Below are positions 9,266-17,213 of a stretch of 50,597 nt of DNA, one piece after another. Source of the DNA: a virus; the IMG/VR virus record IMGVR_UViG_3300021964_000106, positions 1 through 50,597 of that record; one strand, 5' to 3'. A program made the position numbers and the translations under genes. The number at the start of each line of letters is the position of its first letter. Within the stretch, counting starts at the first letter, position 1. The notes below the pieces were generated by a model, which did not search any database, was not told the DNA's origin, and saw nothing but the letters and a program-made list of their open reading frames with translations.

Positions 9266-10252
9266 TTAGTCAATAATGTAATACGCACCGACCATTGCTT
9301 CGGGACGTAATACTTTTACACCGTGAACATGAAGACCACGAACGATATCACCGAAAGATGATGGATCGCGGATTACTTCAGTGTTAACGATAGTCTGTGC
9401 AGTAGCAGTAGCAGACATATGACCAGCAAGACAGATACCTGTGGCATTTGACTGTGAAGGCATATTGTTAGTCTTGTACATGCTAAAGCCACGCAGCTTA
9501 CCTTCAGCTACTAGACCATTCCTGATGGAACCCTGTCCACCATTGTAGTCTACTGACAGCAGTTTAGAATCTGTCTGAGACAGTTCTTCATAGAAGTCAG
9601 GAGAAGCTACAAAGTAACGACCTTCTTCAGGTACGCTCTGCTCGTCAAGAAGACGGGCCATACGTGCCATAAGATCCAAAGGATCGGTTTCACTAGCAAC
9701 GCCAAGGTCTACTGCGCCAGCACCATCATAAACACCAGCACCAAGAGCAGTCGCAGAATCAGCACCAAGGATGTGATTCGGGGTAGCAGCGGAAAGACCA
9801 GCAACCATTTTGGTAAACACATTTTCGTCAAATGCATCACGCAGTGAATAAGCAGCAGAAGAAGCTGCAACTTCACGCCAGTTTACATGAGACATGTTGC
9901 TTTCAATATCATCAACGATGAACTTGAAGGCGTTAGCTGTGTCAACGACCAGAGTAACTTCCTGATCTGTCAACTTGGTTGATGTTACATCCTGACCACG
10001 CTCGTACTGATAAACAGTAATAGTTGGTTCTTTGATGATTTTTACAGAATCCCCATAAGCGGAAATCTCACCAGCGTAGTCAGTGTTAGTGACTGCTTCA
10101 GCAACCGCTGCCTTTCGGAAGAAGTTAAGTACCTTCTTACTATAGACGGCAGGCAGGAAGAATGAATTGGTTTGACCACTTACGGAGTTACCAAAGTTAG
10201 CATCGGTATCTGTACTCGGTTCAAAAAACTGATCGGCCTGATTATAAGCCAT
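9266..10252 (-). CDS. Major capsid protein (T7 gp10-like)
   Basis: The 328-residue protein has the style of podoviral major capsid proteins: an N-terminal arm (NSFFLPAVYSKKVLNFFRK), the 'GDSVKIIKEPTITVYQYERGQDV' E-loop region, then the helix-rich P-domain (residues about 105-240) with DEQSVPEEGRYFVASPDFYEEL, and the C-terminal GLHVHGVKVLRPEAMVGAYYI strand that ends many T7-like capsids. It has a good GAGGT ribosome site, follows the scaffold gene, and is followed by an intrinsic terminator. It would assemble the icosahedral shell on the scaffold. Confidence 0.92.
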   Translation of the reverse strand: MAYNQADQFFEPSTDTDANFGNSVSGQTNSFFLPAVYSKKVLNFFRKAAVAEAVTNTDYAGEISAYGDSVKIIKEPTITVYQYERGQDVTSTKLTDQEVTLVVDTANAFKFIVDDIESNMSHVNWREVAASSAAYSLRDAFDENVFTKMVAGLSAATPNHILGADSATALGAGVYDGAGAVDLGVASETDPLDLMARMARLLDEQSVPEEGRYFVASPDFYEELSQTDSKLLSVDYNGGQGSIRNGLVAEGKLRGFSMYKTNNMPSQSNATGICLAGHMSATATAQTIVNTEVIRDPSSFGDIVRGLHVHGVKVLRPEAMVGAYYIID

Positions 10253-10279
10253 ATTGAATTACCTCAAAATTAGACAAAA

Positions 10280-11119
10280 TTATCCTTTGATTACCCTGCC
10301 TTCAGAGATAGCTTGATTAATTTCCTCTTCGTATTTATCAAACTGATCTACAGACATACGGGCAATCTCCCGTTCTGTCCAAACTTTTGCTTCTCTAGTG
10401 TCAACAGTCTTAGTCTTTGTAGAGACCATATCCGCTGCACTTGAAGTCGCAGGTCTGGACGGTTTAGAATTTTTAGACTGAGGGATACCGCTTTCAAGCT
10501 TATACAAGTCAATAGCACGGCTTGCTAAAGTAGCATTATCAGGATTGTTGTAAATCCAATTTTGTATTTCTTCAGGCTGATCTTTTGCCCATGTATGGAA
10601 ACTTTCGTCCCCACGAATCTGGTCAAAGTCGGGATGGCGTGACATCAACTCCGATTCAGCTTCTTTACGAGTAATATCAGCTTCACGTTTCTTAATGCTT
10701 ACCAACTCCTGACGAATGTCTGCAATCTGCTGTTCGCTACGCATGTGCGCTACAGTTTCTACAGTCTCATACAAATCGGGATACTTTTCCTTAAACTGTT
10801 CCAGCTCTTCAACAGACTTAGGTGCTTGATACTCTGGGGCTGCTGCCCTAGCTTGAGCAAGAAGCTGTTCCTCTTTCTGTTTAAACTCTGAAACACGATT
10901 ATCATAATGTTTCTTTAGATCGTCATACCTTTTCTTGTAATTTGTTTTACCGTCTCCCTTCGGGGCTTCAGCTTCTTTGCTGGAGGTGGCCTCTGGTTTT
11001 CTGGCGGTAAACAATGTATCAGCACTCACGAACTCTTTATCTGTTCCTTTGTGCCATTCCTTATTCATATTATAAGGATTTGCTTGTACTTCATCGTTAT
11101 CCATAACTGCTTCAGTCAT
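10280..11119 (-). CDS. Capsid assembly scaffolding protein
   Basis: The 279-residue, highly charged protein lies immediately before the capsid gene. It has a low-complexity acidic N-terminus, a long helical coiled-coil region (about residues 65-180: NYKKRYDDLKKHYDNRVSEFKQKEEQLLAQ, with further E/K-rich heptads) and a basic-amphipathic C-terminal helix (REIARMSVDQFDKYEEEINQAI) of the kind that contacts capsid. I place the start at 11119 (MTEAVMDNDE) because GGAG lies six bases upstream; an upstream start ten codons earlier would include that site. Two imperfect hairpin repeats precede the gene. Confidence 0.85.
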   Translation of the reverse strand: MTEAVMDNDEVQANPYNMNKEWHKGTDKEFVSADTLFTARKPEATSSKEAEAPKGDGKTNYKKRYDDLKKHYDNRVSEFKQKEEQLLAQARAAAPEYQAPKSVEELEQFKEKYPDLYETVETVAHMRSEQQIADIRQELVSIKKREADITRKEAESELMSRHPDFDQIRGDESFHTWAKDQPEEIQNWIYNNPDNATLASRAIDLYKLESGIPQSKNSKPSRPATSSAADMVSTKTKTVDTREAKVWTEREIARMSVDQFDKYEEEINQAISEGRVIKG

Positions 11120-11131
11120 ACTATTCTCCAA

Positions 11132-11213
11132 ACGGGGCTTGTTGTCCACAAGGTAGCCATACCAATTAAGTCTCGTCAGACTAGTACGGGGCTTGGTACT
11201 ACAAGGTAGCCGT
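11132..11213. repeat. Two imperfect direct repeats with internal hairpins upstream of scaffold
   Basis: Positions 11132-11158 and 11186-11212 share ACGGGGCTTG at one end and ACAAGGTAGCC at the other, with a divergent middle. Each copy can fold CTTG against CAAG and GGCT against AGCC, giving a small hairpin. On the minus strand the proximal copy ends just before the ribosome site of the scaffold gene. They may be RNA processing or translation-control elements for the scaffold/capsid pair; that is inference. Confidence 0.5.
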
Positions 11214-11214
11214 A

Positions 11215-11874
11215 TTAACGTACACTAGGCATCTGATTAGCATCAAGCATTTGCTTACGAATTTCTTCGTCAGTCAATACACCTGTTGCAGGATCAGTGG
11301 GCCTAGTCATTAATCCACCGTCATAAGCCCTTTCTGCTTCATCCATCATTTTCTGAAGGTTTTCAGGGCCAATTTGATCGGTGGCTTTTTTAGTGATTAC
11401 AAATTCACCAGCAGATAGTCTTGCAGGTATTGAATCTGACACACCATTTCCCGGGCCATTAACCATACCTGACCCGACAAACTCTGAGGCAGTCTCTACA
11501 ACCTTGTCAAAGATTTGACTAAGCTGCGGATCTTGTCCCAAAGCATTCATTAGGTAGTCTTTTTCCTCATCTTCCAATGATTCATCAACTACGAAATCTA
11601 TATATTCTTGCATCATTTCTTCATCTGGAAGCTGTGATGCCATCGCCTCATCCATTTCTTCGGGCGGGATGTTGGGGTAAGTATCAACAGGTGCTGCTTC
11701 AGAAGCCATATCTGCCATTTCGGGAGGGACTAGCATACTTCCTTCAGCATATTTTTTCATCTTACCGCCAGCATACTTTTTCTCTTTATTTTCCATAGCG
11801 TAATATACCCGTTCACCTTTTTCTGAACCGTATTCTTTCTTCATGGCTTTCATTTTATCTTTGTTAACAGGCAT
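11215..11874 (-). CDS. Conserved virion-region protein with GPGNG..DSIPARLS motif
   Basis: The 219-residue product has a basic N-terminus (KDKMKAMKKEYGSEKGERVYYAMENK, then YAGGKMKKYAEG), an acidic middle (PDEEMMQEYIDFVVDESLEDEEKDYLM), and a C-terminal region with NGPGNGVSDSIPARLSAGEFVI, a motif seen in many phage tail and minor capsid proteins ('GPGTGTSDSIPAMLSPGEYV'). It is encoded between the small basic proteins and the scaffold, as in several marine podoviruses. Probably a minor head or core protein; no catalytic residues are apparent. Confidence 0.7.
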   Translation of the reverse strand: MPVNKDKMKAMKKEYGSEKGERVYYAMENKEKKYAGGKMKKYAEGSMLVPPEMADMASEAAPVDTYPNIPPEEMDEAMASQLPDEEMMQEYIDFVVDESLEDEEKDYLMNALGQDPQLSQIFDKVVETASEFVGSGMVNGPGNGVSDSIPARLSAGEFVITKKATDQIGPENLQKMMDEAERAYDGGLMTRPTDPATGVLTDEEIRKQMLDANQMPSVR

Positions 11875-11884
11875 ATCTATACTC

Positions 11885-12040
11885 TTAAAAAATAATTATA
11901 AGGAGAACAAGTACAACTACAGCAGCTACTCCAGCTGTACCTGCACCAAGTTTTAAATCTTCTATACTATTAATAATAGCTTTTACTTTAGCACCAAGCT
12001 GATTACATAGTTCAGTAGCTTTTGTTTTTAAAAATGTCAT
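11885..12040 (-). CDS. Small single-pass membrane protein
   Basis: This 51-residue protein (MTFLKTKATELCNQLGAKVK...) ends in a strong transmembrane segment at residues 33-51 (AGTAGVAAVVVLVLLIIIF). Its ATG overlaps the stop of the upstream basic protein as ATGA, indicating coupled translation. A tail-anchored inner-membrane or virion membrane peptide is possible; function is unknown. Confidence 0.65.
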   Translation of the reverse strand: MTFLKTKATELCNQLGAKVKAIINSIEDLKLGAGTAGVAAVVVLVLLIIIF

Positions 12041-12291
12041 GTTCTATATTTCCTAGCTGTTGTAGCTGCCTTCTTTGGCTGTTTAGAAAACTGTTTACCT
12101 TTTTTAGTATCTTCTCTTTTCTTTCTTGTAGTAGCTGCATATTCGGCAGAAGACATAGCTTTAATAGCTTTTGCAGGTAAATATCTTTCACCTGTTGCCT
12201 TTGGCCCCTGAGTAGAAGGCTTACCACTTTTAGTAGTCCATTTCTGAGCAGTCCATTTTTTTAATGACTTCTGTGGTTTCTTTAACGCCAT
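12037..12291 (-). CDS. Small lysine-rich protein
   Basis: The 84-residue product is strongly basic and contains segments (KKWTAQKWTTKSGKPS, GERYLPAKAIKAMSSAEYAATTRKKR, GKQFSKQPKK) familiar from a small basic protein widespread in marine phages, possibly of the DUF5872 type. It is one of a string of overlapping small basic genes between portal and scaffold. A DNA-binding or head-internal role would suit the charge and place, but is not shown. Its start overlaps the end of the preceding 59-residue gene by ten bases. Confidence 0.7.
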   Translation of the reverse strand: MALKKPQKSLKKWTAQKWTTKSGKPSTQGPKATGERYLPAKAIKAMSSAEYAATTRKKREDTKKGKQFSKQPKKAATTARKYRT

Positions 12292-12461
12292 TGAGACCTA
12301 GCCTTTTCTTTTGCTTTCTTGGACAAATCACCGTAGTGAAATAAATTAACAGACTTACTGCTCATAGTTTTACCAGACATTAGCTTACCGTCTGGGTGTT
12401 TATGGTACTCACCTTTGTGGACAGTACCATCTTTTTTATAATGTTTAACGCCCATACCCAT
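12282..12461 (-). CDS. Small conserved phage protein (GVKHYKKDGTVHKG type)
   Basis: A 59-residue basic protein with the motif VKHYKKDGTVHKGEYHKHP, then SGKTMSSKSVNLFHYGDLSK. I recognise the pattern 'H..DG..H.G..H....G...SGK.H' as a small peptide repeatedly found in marine podo- and myoviruses, function unknown. It starts in a TAATG overlap with the upstream gene, with GGGGGA serving as ribosome site inside that gene. A second in-frame ATG two codons later could also be used. Confidence 0.7.
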   Translation of the reverse strand: MGMGVKHYKKDGTVHKGEYHKHPDGKLMSGKTMSSKSVNLFHYGDLSKKAKEKARSQWR

Positions 12462-12640
12462 TATGATTTATATCCCCCGCCTTTAGCTTTATACTCTTTG
12501 GCTAACATCTGAGCTTTACGCGCACTCCACTGTCCGGGTTTACCACCTTTATCACCAGCCTTTATCTTTTTAAATAGCCTTTCTCGCATAGTAGGCTTGG
12601 TGTAATTTCCTGCTTTATTTACTGTTGACTTTTTTTTCAT
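12461..12640 (-). CDS. Small conserved basic phage protein (NKAGNYTKPTMR type)
   Basis: The 59-residue product contains STVNKAGNYTKPTMRERLF and GDKGGKPGQWSARKAQMLAK, a motif set shared by a very common small marine phage protein. It has ten or more lysines and no membrane segment. It lies just after the 77-residue gene that overlaps the portal and is coupled to the next gene by TAATG. The family is known to me only as conserved and uncharacterised. Confidence 0.72.
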   Translation of the reverse strand: MKKKSTVNKAGNYTKPTMRERLFKKIKAGDKGGKPGQWSARKAQMLAKEYKAKGGGYKS

Positions 12641-12649
12641 GGGTAAAAG

Positions 12650-12883
12650 TTATGAAGTTTTACTTTCGTTAAGAGTTCTTCTTACATTATCTTTAAGCTG
12701 CTCTAGGCGTTCCAGAGAATTCACTCTCCCCTGACTGCGGTACAGCTCCAGTTCCGATGTTGCCCCCACCAGTACCCGTAACTCCAAGGTCTTGGCCTTC
12801 TGGAGGTACTCCTTCAGGGCTTCCCATAGTTCCGGGTTGTTCACCACCGGGGCCAGCTTGTGGGCCAGTTCCTTGTCCAGCAT
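12650..12883 (-). CDS. Small helical protein encoded out of frame over the portal 3' end
   Basis: The 77-residue protein (MLDKELAHKLAPVVNNPEL, then LWEALKEYLQKAK, GRVNSLERLEQLKDNVRR) matches the pattern of a small helical protein found directly after the portal in many marine T7-like phages ('MLDK.LA..LAP...NPELW.AL..Y'). It begins at an ATG preceded by AGGA and overlaps the last ~190 nt of the portal in another reading frame; only its end lies beyond the portal stop. The portal tail it overlaps is low-complexity Gly/Pro, consistent with this frame being under the stronger constraint. Function unknown. Confidence 0.72.
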   Translation of the reverse strand: MLDKELAHKLAPVVNNPELWEALKEYLQKAKTLELRVLVGATSELELYRSQGRVNSLERLEQLKDNVRRTLNESKTS

Positions 12884-14867
12884 TTTGTAGTCCTATGATT
12901 TGTGCCATAATAGCTGCTTCTTCTGGATCATTAAGAATTTCTTCTGGGTCAAGTTCCAGAGAGTAAGCAAGTTCGCTAATAAGTTTATTTATTTTTATGA
13001 AAGGTGCAATAGCAGGATTCTGTGCGGTCTGTAAGAACATAGTCAATCGTTGACTACGTACTTCTTTCTGCATCAAGCTATTTGTACCTGTGGCCTTAAC
13101 TTCCAAATCACCTTCTACATTTAACTTAGAATCTAGGAACTGCATGTTCCACTGAAAGTAAGCTTCTCCAAGTGGGCGTAAAAGAAAATCATCAAGATTC
13201 TTTATTACTGTTTTTATATTTAGTGAGGCTGCACCTAGTAGCATGGACATACCAGATGCGGTTCTAGTCATACTCTGTACGCCAGTTTGACCATGAGAGT
13301 AACTAGGAATACCTGTCTGTTCGTCAGCTAACTGCCGGAACCGATCAAACATCATCATGTTTTCATTAGAGGTATTGGGGAACTTTAATCCATTTATCGC
13401 TTGACCGGGAACCCCTGCTTGTCTTCTAAAGATTTTGCCGGGGTATATTTCCATACTCTGACCGCCAACAAGAGCAGACTCATCTACGTCAAAGACTAGT
13501 GAGCCAGACAATGCCAGATTATCAATAGCCATTCGTGCATGACCATTCATAATTTTCTGGGAGTCATCCATGTTTTCTGCTACGCCAATACCAAAGAAGC
13601 TATATGGATTACGCTCGTAGGAGAAGGCGTGGTATGGAATGCGATGAGGTGTGAATGGATTAATAACAGCCCTGAGTATTTTACCATTACATATCCAAGC
13701 ATTTATTTGAACTTCATCCAATGAATCCACATCTTCAGGAAGTTCCATGCCAATCTGCTCGGCATACTCAGCATCCATTATTCCCCAATACTCTAATACT
13801 TCGTACTGGCCTGAACCATAATCTTCTGAACGCTGGTCATCTTTTAACTCGTGTTCATAATCTTCTGGCTCGTAGTTCGGCCCCATCATCAGGCACTCAC
13901 GAATAGCATCCTTATCAAAGTAAGGCATCTTTGCTAACGCACGAACCTGAGACTTGTTCATTTTATGACGATGGAAAGCATACTCAGCTTCTGCTATTGA
14001 TGTTGCATTTGGATCGGGAAAGAAATCCCAGATGCTTACAAACTCAATGCGGGGAACTCGTACATCAACCGGGGAGTAGGTTCTAGTTCCGTCTTCTGCT
14101 TCTTCCCAACGATTCAAAGTCTTATTAAAATTAAATGGGCCTTTGACAATACCTGTGCCAAAAAGCGCAGCTTCAAACAATGCGCTTCTTATTTCGCTTG
14201 ATCCATTAGACTCTTCTATCTGATCATGGATAAGTTTTTCCATCCGTCTTGCAGCAGCCTGTGCTGGCTTAACTTCATACATGTTAGGGATTGGAGTTGA
14301 GCCGGGGCTTAGGTTATCAGCTACTACTGCATCAATATCTTCCTGCTGACCTTTTACATATGTACTACCTGCTGATTTTACATCTCGTCCATCACCAGCA
14401 TAACCTACATTAAAAGGGTCTTCTGTTTCAGCTTGAGGGCTGGTAGTTTCAATTCCGGGGAGGGGAGTAGAAGGATTAAGGTGGGCATATTCAGTTGCCC
14501 CTTCTGGCATCTTAGTTTCAGATATGCCAATAGGAAACTTACCCGCACCAAAAATAACATCAACCAACTGACCATAGGCTGCAAGTACTTTTGTTTTAGT
14601 TACTTTAACAAATACCCTAGACTTTTCTGACTCACGAAACTTAACATGCTTTGGGTACATACCACGATAGTTGTGGTAGCCAGTGATCCAACGCTTTTCG
14701 TCATAATCCCTTGCTTGCTGGGCTGCAATATAACGGTCAGTAATAAGACCAACAAACTGGTTGTGCAGCTGTTCTTCAAGAGTTAATACTCTAGCATCTT
14801 CACCTGCTACTTCTTGGAAGTAGATATCATCTGCTCCCATTACTATGCTGTTATCTTCTTCTGCCAT
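12693..14867 (-). CDS. Portal protein
   Basis: The 724-residue protein follows TerL and has portal features: an N-terminal YDEKRWITGYHNYRGMYP region, a clip/wing region with 'SALFEAALFGTGIVKGPF' and 'PRIEFVSIWDFFPDPNATS', and a stem/crown helical part (GIGVAENMDDSQKIMNGHARMAIDN; later QTGIPSYSHGQTGVQSMTRTASGMSMLL). It resembles the large portals of marine podoviruses. It forms the dodecameric ring through which DNA enters. The last ~65 residues are Gly/Pro-rich and of low complexity, and are overlapped by a separate gene in another frame. Confidence 0.88.
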   Translation of the reverse strand: MAEEDNSIVMGADDIYFQEVAGEDARVLTLEEQLHNQFVGLITDRYIAAQQARDYDEKRWITGYHNYRGMYPKHVKFRESEKSRVFVKVTKTKVLAAYGQLVDVIFGAGKFPIGISETKMPEGATEYAHLNPSTPLPGIETTSPQAETEDPFNVGYAGDGRDVKSAGSTYVKGQQEDIDAVVADNLSPGSTPIPNMYEVKPAQAAARRMEKLIHDQIEESNGSSEIRSALFEAALFGTGIVKGPFNFNKTLNRWEEAEDGTRTYSPVDVRVPRIEFVSIWDFFPDPNATSIAEAEYAFHRHKMNKSQVRALAKMPYFDKDAIRECLMMGPNYEPEDYEHELKDDQRSEDYGSGQYEVLEYWGIMDAEYAEQIGMELPEDVDSLDEVQINAWICNGKILRAVINPFTPHRIPYHAFSYERNPYSFFGIGVAENMDDSQKIMNGHARMAIDNLALSGSLVFDVDESALVGGQSMEIYPGKIFRRQAGVPGQAINGLKFPNTSNENMMMFDRFRQLADEQTGIPSYSHGQTGVQSMTRTASGMSMLLGAASLNIKTVIKNLDDFLLRPLGEAYFQWNMQFLDSKLNVEGDLEVKATGTNSLMQKEVRSQRLTMFLQTAQNPAIAPFIKINKLISELAYSLELDPEEILNDPEEAAIMAQIIGLQNAGQGTGPQAGPGGEQPGTMGSPEGVPPEGQDLGVTGTGGGNIGTGAVPQSGESEFSGTPRAA

Positions 14868-14877
14868 TTATATTCCT

Positions 14878-16557
14878 TTAATACCCAAACTCTGAATCAG
14901 CAGGAGTATATGCTTGCTCTAGTCTTAAATGCCTTAATCTAGAAATAGGATCTTCAATTCTAGGTCTAGACATAATTAAATATCTTAATGCATCATACGC
15001 ATGGTCAGATGCGTGTGTATCTACATCTTCGGGGTTTGATTTGTCCAGAGGAATACTTTGAAGTTCCCGTATCAGATTAGGGCAAGTATTAAATATTTGT
15101 AGTCGTGGCCTTCCGTTTTGGCGTAACTTCAAGTATTCGTGGATTTGTATTTTACCGGGTATTCTTGCCTTATCAGCCCTTCTTAGTTTATGTCCTGTCT
15201 TTATTAAGGCTTCTCCTACAGTTGGGCCAGTAGCCCCTGTCTTAGCCCATGCTGCTGTATCTAGTACTCCCGGTACAGAAAAAGGATCATCTAGTTCCAT
15301 TTCAGTTATAAGATGTCCTAAATCCTCGCCAGTTAAACCTTTAAGATATAACTCACGATATATTATCAGGGTTCCGTCTGAGGGGTCAACACACCCCCAC
15401 ACACATGCACTTTCAGAGGCATACCCGTAGTCAATGCCTTTAACTCTTTCCCATCCAATAGGAATTGCAAACGGAGTTATAACGTGCGCTTCACTATCAA
15501 ACTCCGTAAATGCTGCGCCCTCTGCAATATCCCAATTGCCTTCCAGCAGTTGTCTACGCTGAACATCTGGCAGGGCTTTCAGCATTTGCTCATACCTGCC
15601 ATCTGTAGCAAGGTACGGGTTGTCGTCTAAGCGGGCTGGTATAAACTTACGGGATAGCCCATCTTCACCCTTAAACGACTCGTGCGGGGGGTTAGGATCA
15701 ATGTATCGTTTCTTAACCCAGTTCGCACCTATGCCACCCGGGTTGGCGGTACACCTCATGTACGGTGTTATCTCCGGGTCAGTTGTTCTGAGTCGGGAAG
15801 CCAGATAGTTCCAACCAAACTCAGTGGGCAGATGCGTTATCTCATCAAACCCAATCCAACTGTATGCTTGTCCTTGGTAGCGGTACACATCAGCATCTCG
15901 CTCCAAGAATCCAAATTCTACTTTAGCCCCGCTTGGAAAGTTCCAAAGCTTTTCTACTTCTCGGTACTTACAACCGGGGAACGCACGGGGGTACAACTCC
16001 CGGCTCTTGTCAATCAATTCCCTTAGTTCGGGCATTGATCGTCTTAATATCAGTGCGCGGTGGGCTGCTCTATGCGCATAACGCAATGGATCAATAAGCA
16101 TTGCGTAACTTTTACCACCACCAGCTGCACCACCATACAGTACATCTGTCTCGGGTGCAGCTAAAAATTCTGTCTGTGGCCCTTCGTTTGCTTTGAAGAT
16201 TACATTATCTTGTACTTCTTCTCGCAATGACTTCGGCACTTTGGATAAGACATCAGTATCAATTACTTTACTGCCCTTATCCTTCTCTAGCTTTGAGAGG
16301 GTCTCTTTGGACGCTCTGAGCTTTTCTCGCTGTTGGTGTAGCTTGACCCTATCCTTTTCTAACTTTCGCTCTCGCGCCTTTACAGAGCGTCTGGCGACCA
16401 TCTTTGCTTTTGTCTCAGAATGAAAGTGGTAGCCCCTGCTTTTTGACCCCTTGGGTCTGCCAGTTTTTTTGCGGGGCGTACCATCTTTCTTTAAAACAAA
16501 GTTACCGTCTTCGTCTTTTAGGTAGTCGTCCGGGTTATTGTCCCAATCGTTCGTCAC
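14878..16557 (-). CDS. terL: Terminase large subunit
   Basis: The 559-residue protein has a basic coiled-coil N-terminal extension (residues 30-110), then the ATPase: Walker A GGAAGGGKS at 142-150, Walker B-like WIGFDE at 234-239, and coupling motif CTANPGG at 269-275. The C-terminal RNase H-like nuclease shows GIDYG (D376), VLDTAAW (D433) and THASDHAYDALRY (D518 region). It packages DNA into the prohead together with TerS and portal. The start is GTG at 16557, overlapping the HTH gene by 23 nt; the only nearby ribosome-like sequence is a weak GAGG, so expression may be coupled to the upstream gene. Confidence 0.95.
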   Translation of the reverse strand: MTNDWDNNPDDYLKDEDGNFVLKKDGTPRKKTGRPKGSKSRGYHFHSETKAKMVARRSVKARERKLEKDRVKLHQQREKLRASKETLSKLEKDKGSKVIDTDVLSKVPKSLREEVQDNVIFKANEGPQTEFLAAPETDVLYGGAAGGGKSYAMLIDPLRYAHRAAHRALILRRSMPELRELIDKSRELYPRAFPGCKYREVEKLWNFPSGAKVEFGFLERDADVYRYQGQAYSWIGFDEITHLPTEFGWNYLASRLRTTDPEITPYMRCTANPGGIGANWVKKRYIDPNPPHESFKGEDGLSRKFIPARLDDNPYLATDGRYEQMLKALPDVQRRQLLEGNWDIAEGAAFTEFDSEAHVITPFAIPIGWERVKGIDYGYASESACVWGCVDPSDGTLIIYRELYLKGLTGEDLGHLITEMELDDPFSVPGVLDTAAWAKTGATGPTVGEALIKTGHKLRRADKARIPGKIQIHEYLKLRQNGRPRLQIFNTCPNLIRELQSIPLDKSNPEDVDTHASDHAYDALRYLIMSRPRIEDPISRLRHLRLEQAYTPADSEFGY

Positions 16558-16768
16558 GTTTGATTATCTGCCTCAGTCCTACATGGCTTAACGGTCTGCC
16601 AGTAATGTAACTTAAATACTCTGCACCTTCGCGGAGACTAAAAGAGTTTTCTTTTACTAACTTCTTGGTCTCTGCTAGTGCTGCCAGTTCAACATCAACT
16701 GGTATTAGTGTATTCGTTTCTTCATCTAAGGTGTAGCCAAACGGGATTGTACTGCTTGTTCTACGCAT
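16535..16768 (-). CDS. Small helix-turn-helix protein in the terminase operon
   Basis: The 77-residue protein has the opening IPFGYTLDEETNTLIPV and the helical region SLREGAEYLSYITGRPLSHVGLRQIIKR. That pattern (a proline-bearing linker then a recombinase/resolvase-like HTH ending in SH.GL..I.KR) occurs in small proteins beside TerS in marine phages. It may help DNA recognition in packaging. It overlaps TerS by eight bases and TerL by 23, so the three are translated as a coupled set. Confidence 0.7.
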   Translation of the reverse strand: MRRTSSTIPFGYTLDEETNTLIPVDVELAALAETKKLVKENSFSLREGAEYLSYITGRPLSHVGLRQIIKRDERLGQ

Positions 16769-17141
16769 CTTCCCTGATCATCTCTTTGGCGGGGAGTATA
16801 AATAAACCACCCTGCACATTGTTGTTTACTTCAAGCCTATCCTGTCGTCCCAAACCTGTACGATCTAATATCGTTTGGGCTGCCTGAAGTTTTAAGTTAG
16901 CTTGAGGTAGCGGAGCATCTGAGTTCATAACCTCTACTAACTTCATTGCGGCTCTAGGGGCAGACTGTGCAAGTATACCTGAAGCAAGTTCTACGATCTC
17001 GTGCTTTAGGGATTTGATTACTTGGTAGTGGCTGTTGTCACTGTACCCAGCTAGTTCCGCTGCTTTCTTTGGATCACCTCCTGTTGTTACAAGGTTATCA
17101 AGAAAACTTTGCTGTTTAATTGTTAATTCTTTATTTGACAT
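16761..17141 (-). CDS. terS: Terminase small subunit
   Basis: The 126-residue protein is of small-terminase type: N-terminal TIKQQSFLDNLVTTGGDPKKAAELAGYSD, a helix-turn-helix with the 'KQ..F......GD...AA..AGY' signature of terminase small subunits, then a helical oligomerisation region (residues 45-105) and a short C-terminal tail likely to contact TerL. It would bind the packaging site and regulate TerL. It is the first gene of the leftward arm, and its ATG lies about 7 nt after the -10 box of the leftward promoter, so the transcript is predicted to be leaderless or nearly so. Confidence 0.85.
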   Translation of the reverse strand: MSNKELTIKQQSFLDNLVTTGGDPKKAAELAGYSDNSHYQVIKSLKHEIVELASGILAQSAPRAAMKLVEVMNSDAPLPQANLKLQAAQTILDRTGLGRQDRLEVNNNVQGGLFILPAKEMIREDA

Positions 17142-17148
17142 ACAGAGT

Positions 17149-17177
17149 ATTATACAGGTTATTTACAGTTTTGTCAA
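17149..17177 (-). promoter_or_regulatory. Perfect sigma70 promoter for the late (leftward) arm
   Basis: On the minus strand TTGACA (17177-17172) and TATAAT (17154-17149) are both exact consensus with a 17-bp spacer. Transcription would begin at about 17142, at the TerS ATG. Host sigma70-type polymerase should recognise it. Confidence 0.9.
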
Positions 17178-17191
17178 GTATTTCTTGACAA
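17171..17191. repeat. Inverted repeat joining the two divergent -35 boxes
   Basis: TTGTCAAG and CTTGACAA form a perfect 8-bp inverted repeat around a five-base centre. Each arm contains the -35 box of one of the divergent promoters, so the promoters are symmetric about 17181. This could be an operator for a dimeric regulator, or simply the result of two -35 boxes placed back to back. Confidence 0.7.
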
Positions 17192-17213
17192 AAAGCTAAT
17201 TCAGCTGTATAAT
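17185..17213 (+). promoter_or_regulatory. Perfect sigma70 promoter reading rightward into the hairpin region
   Basis: TTGACA (17185-17190) and TATAAT (17208-17213) are exact consensus with a 17-bp spacer. The start would be near 17220, producing a ~740-nt leader before the first early gene. That leader contains the hairpin array. Confidence 0.9.
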
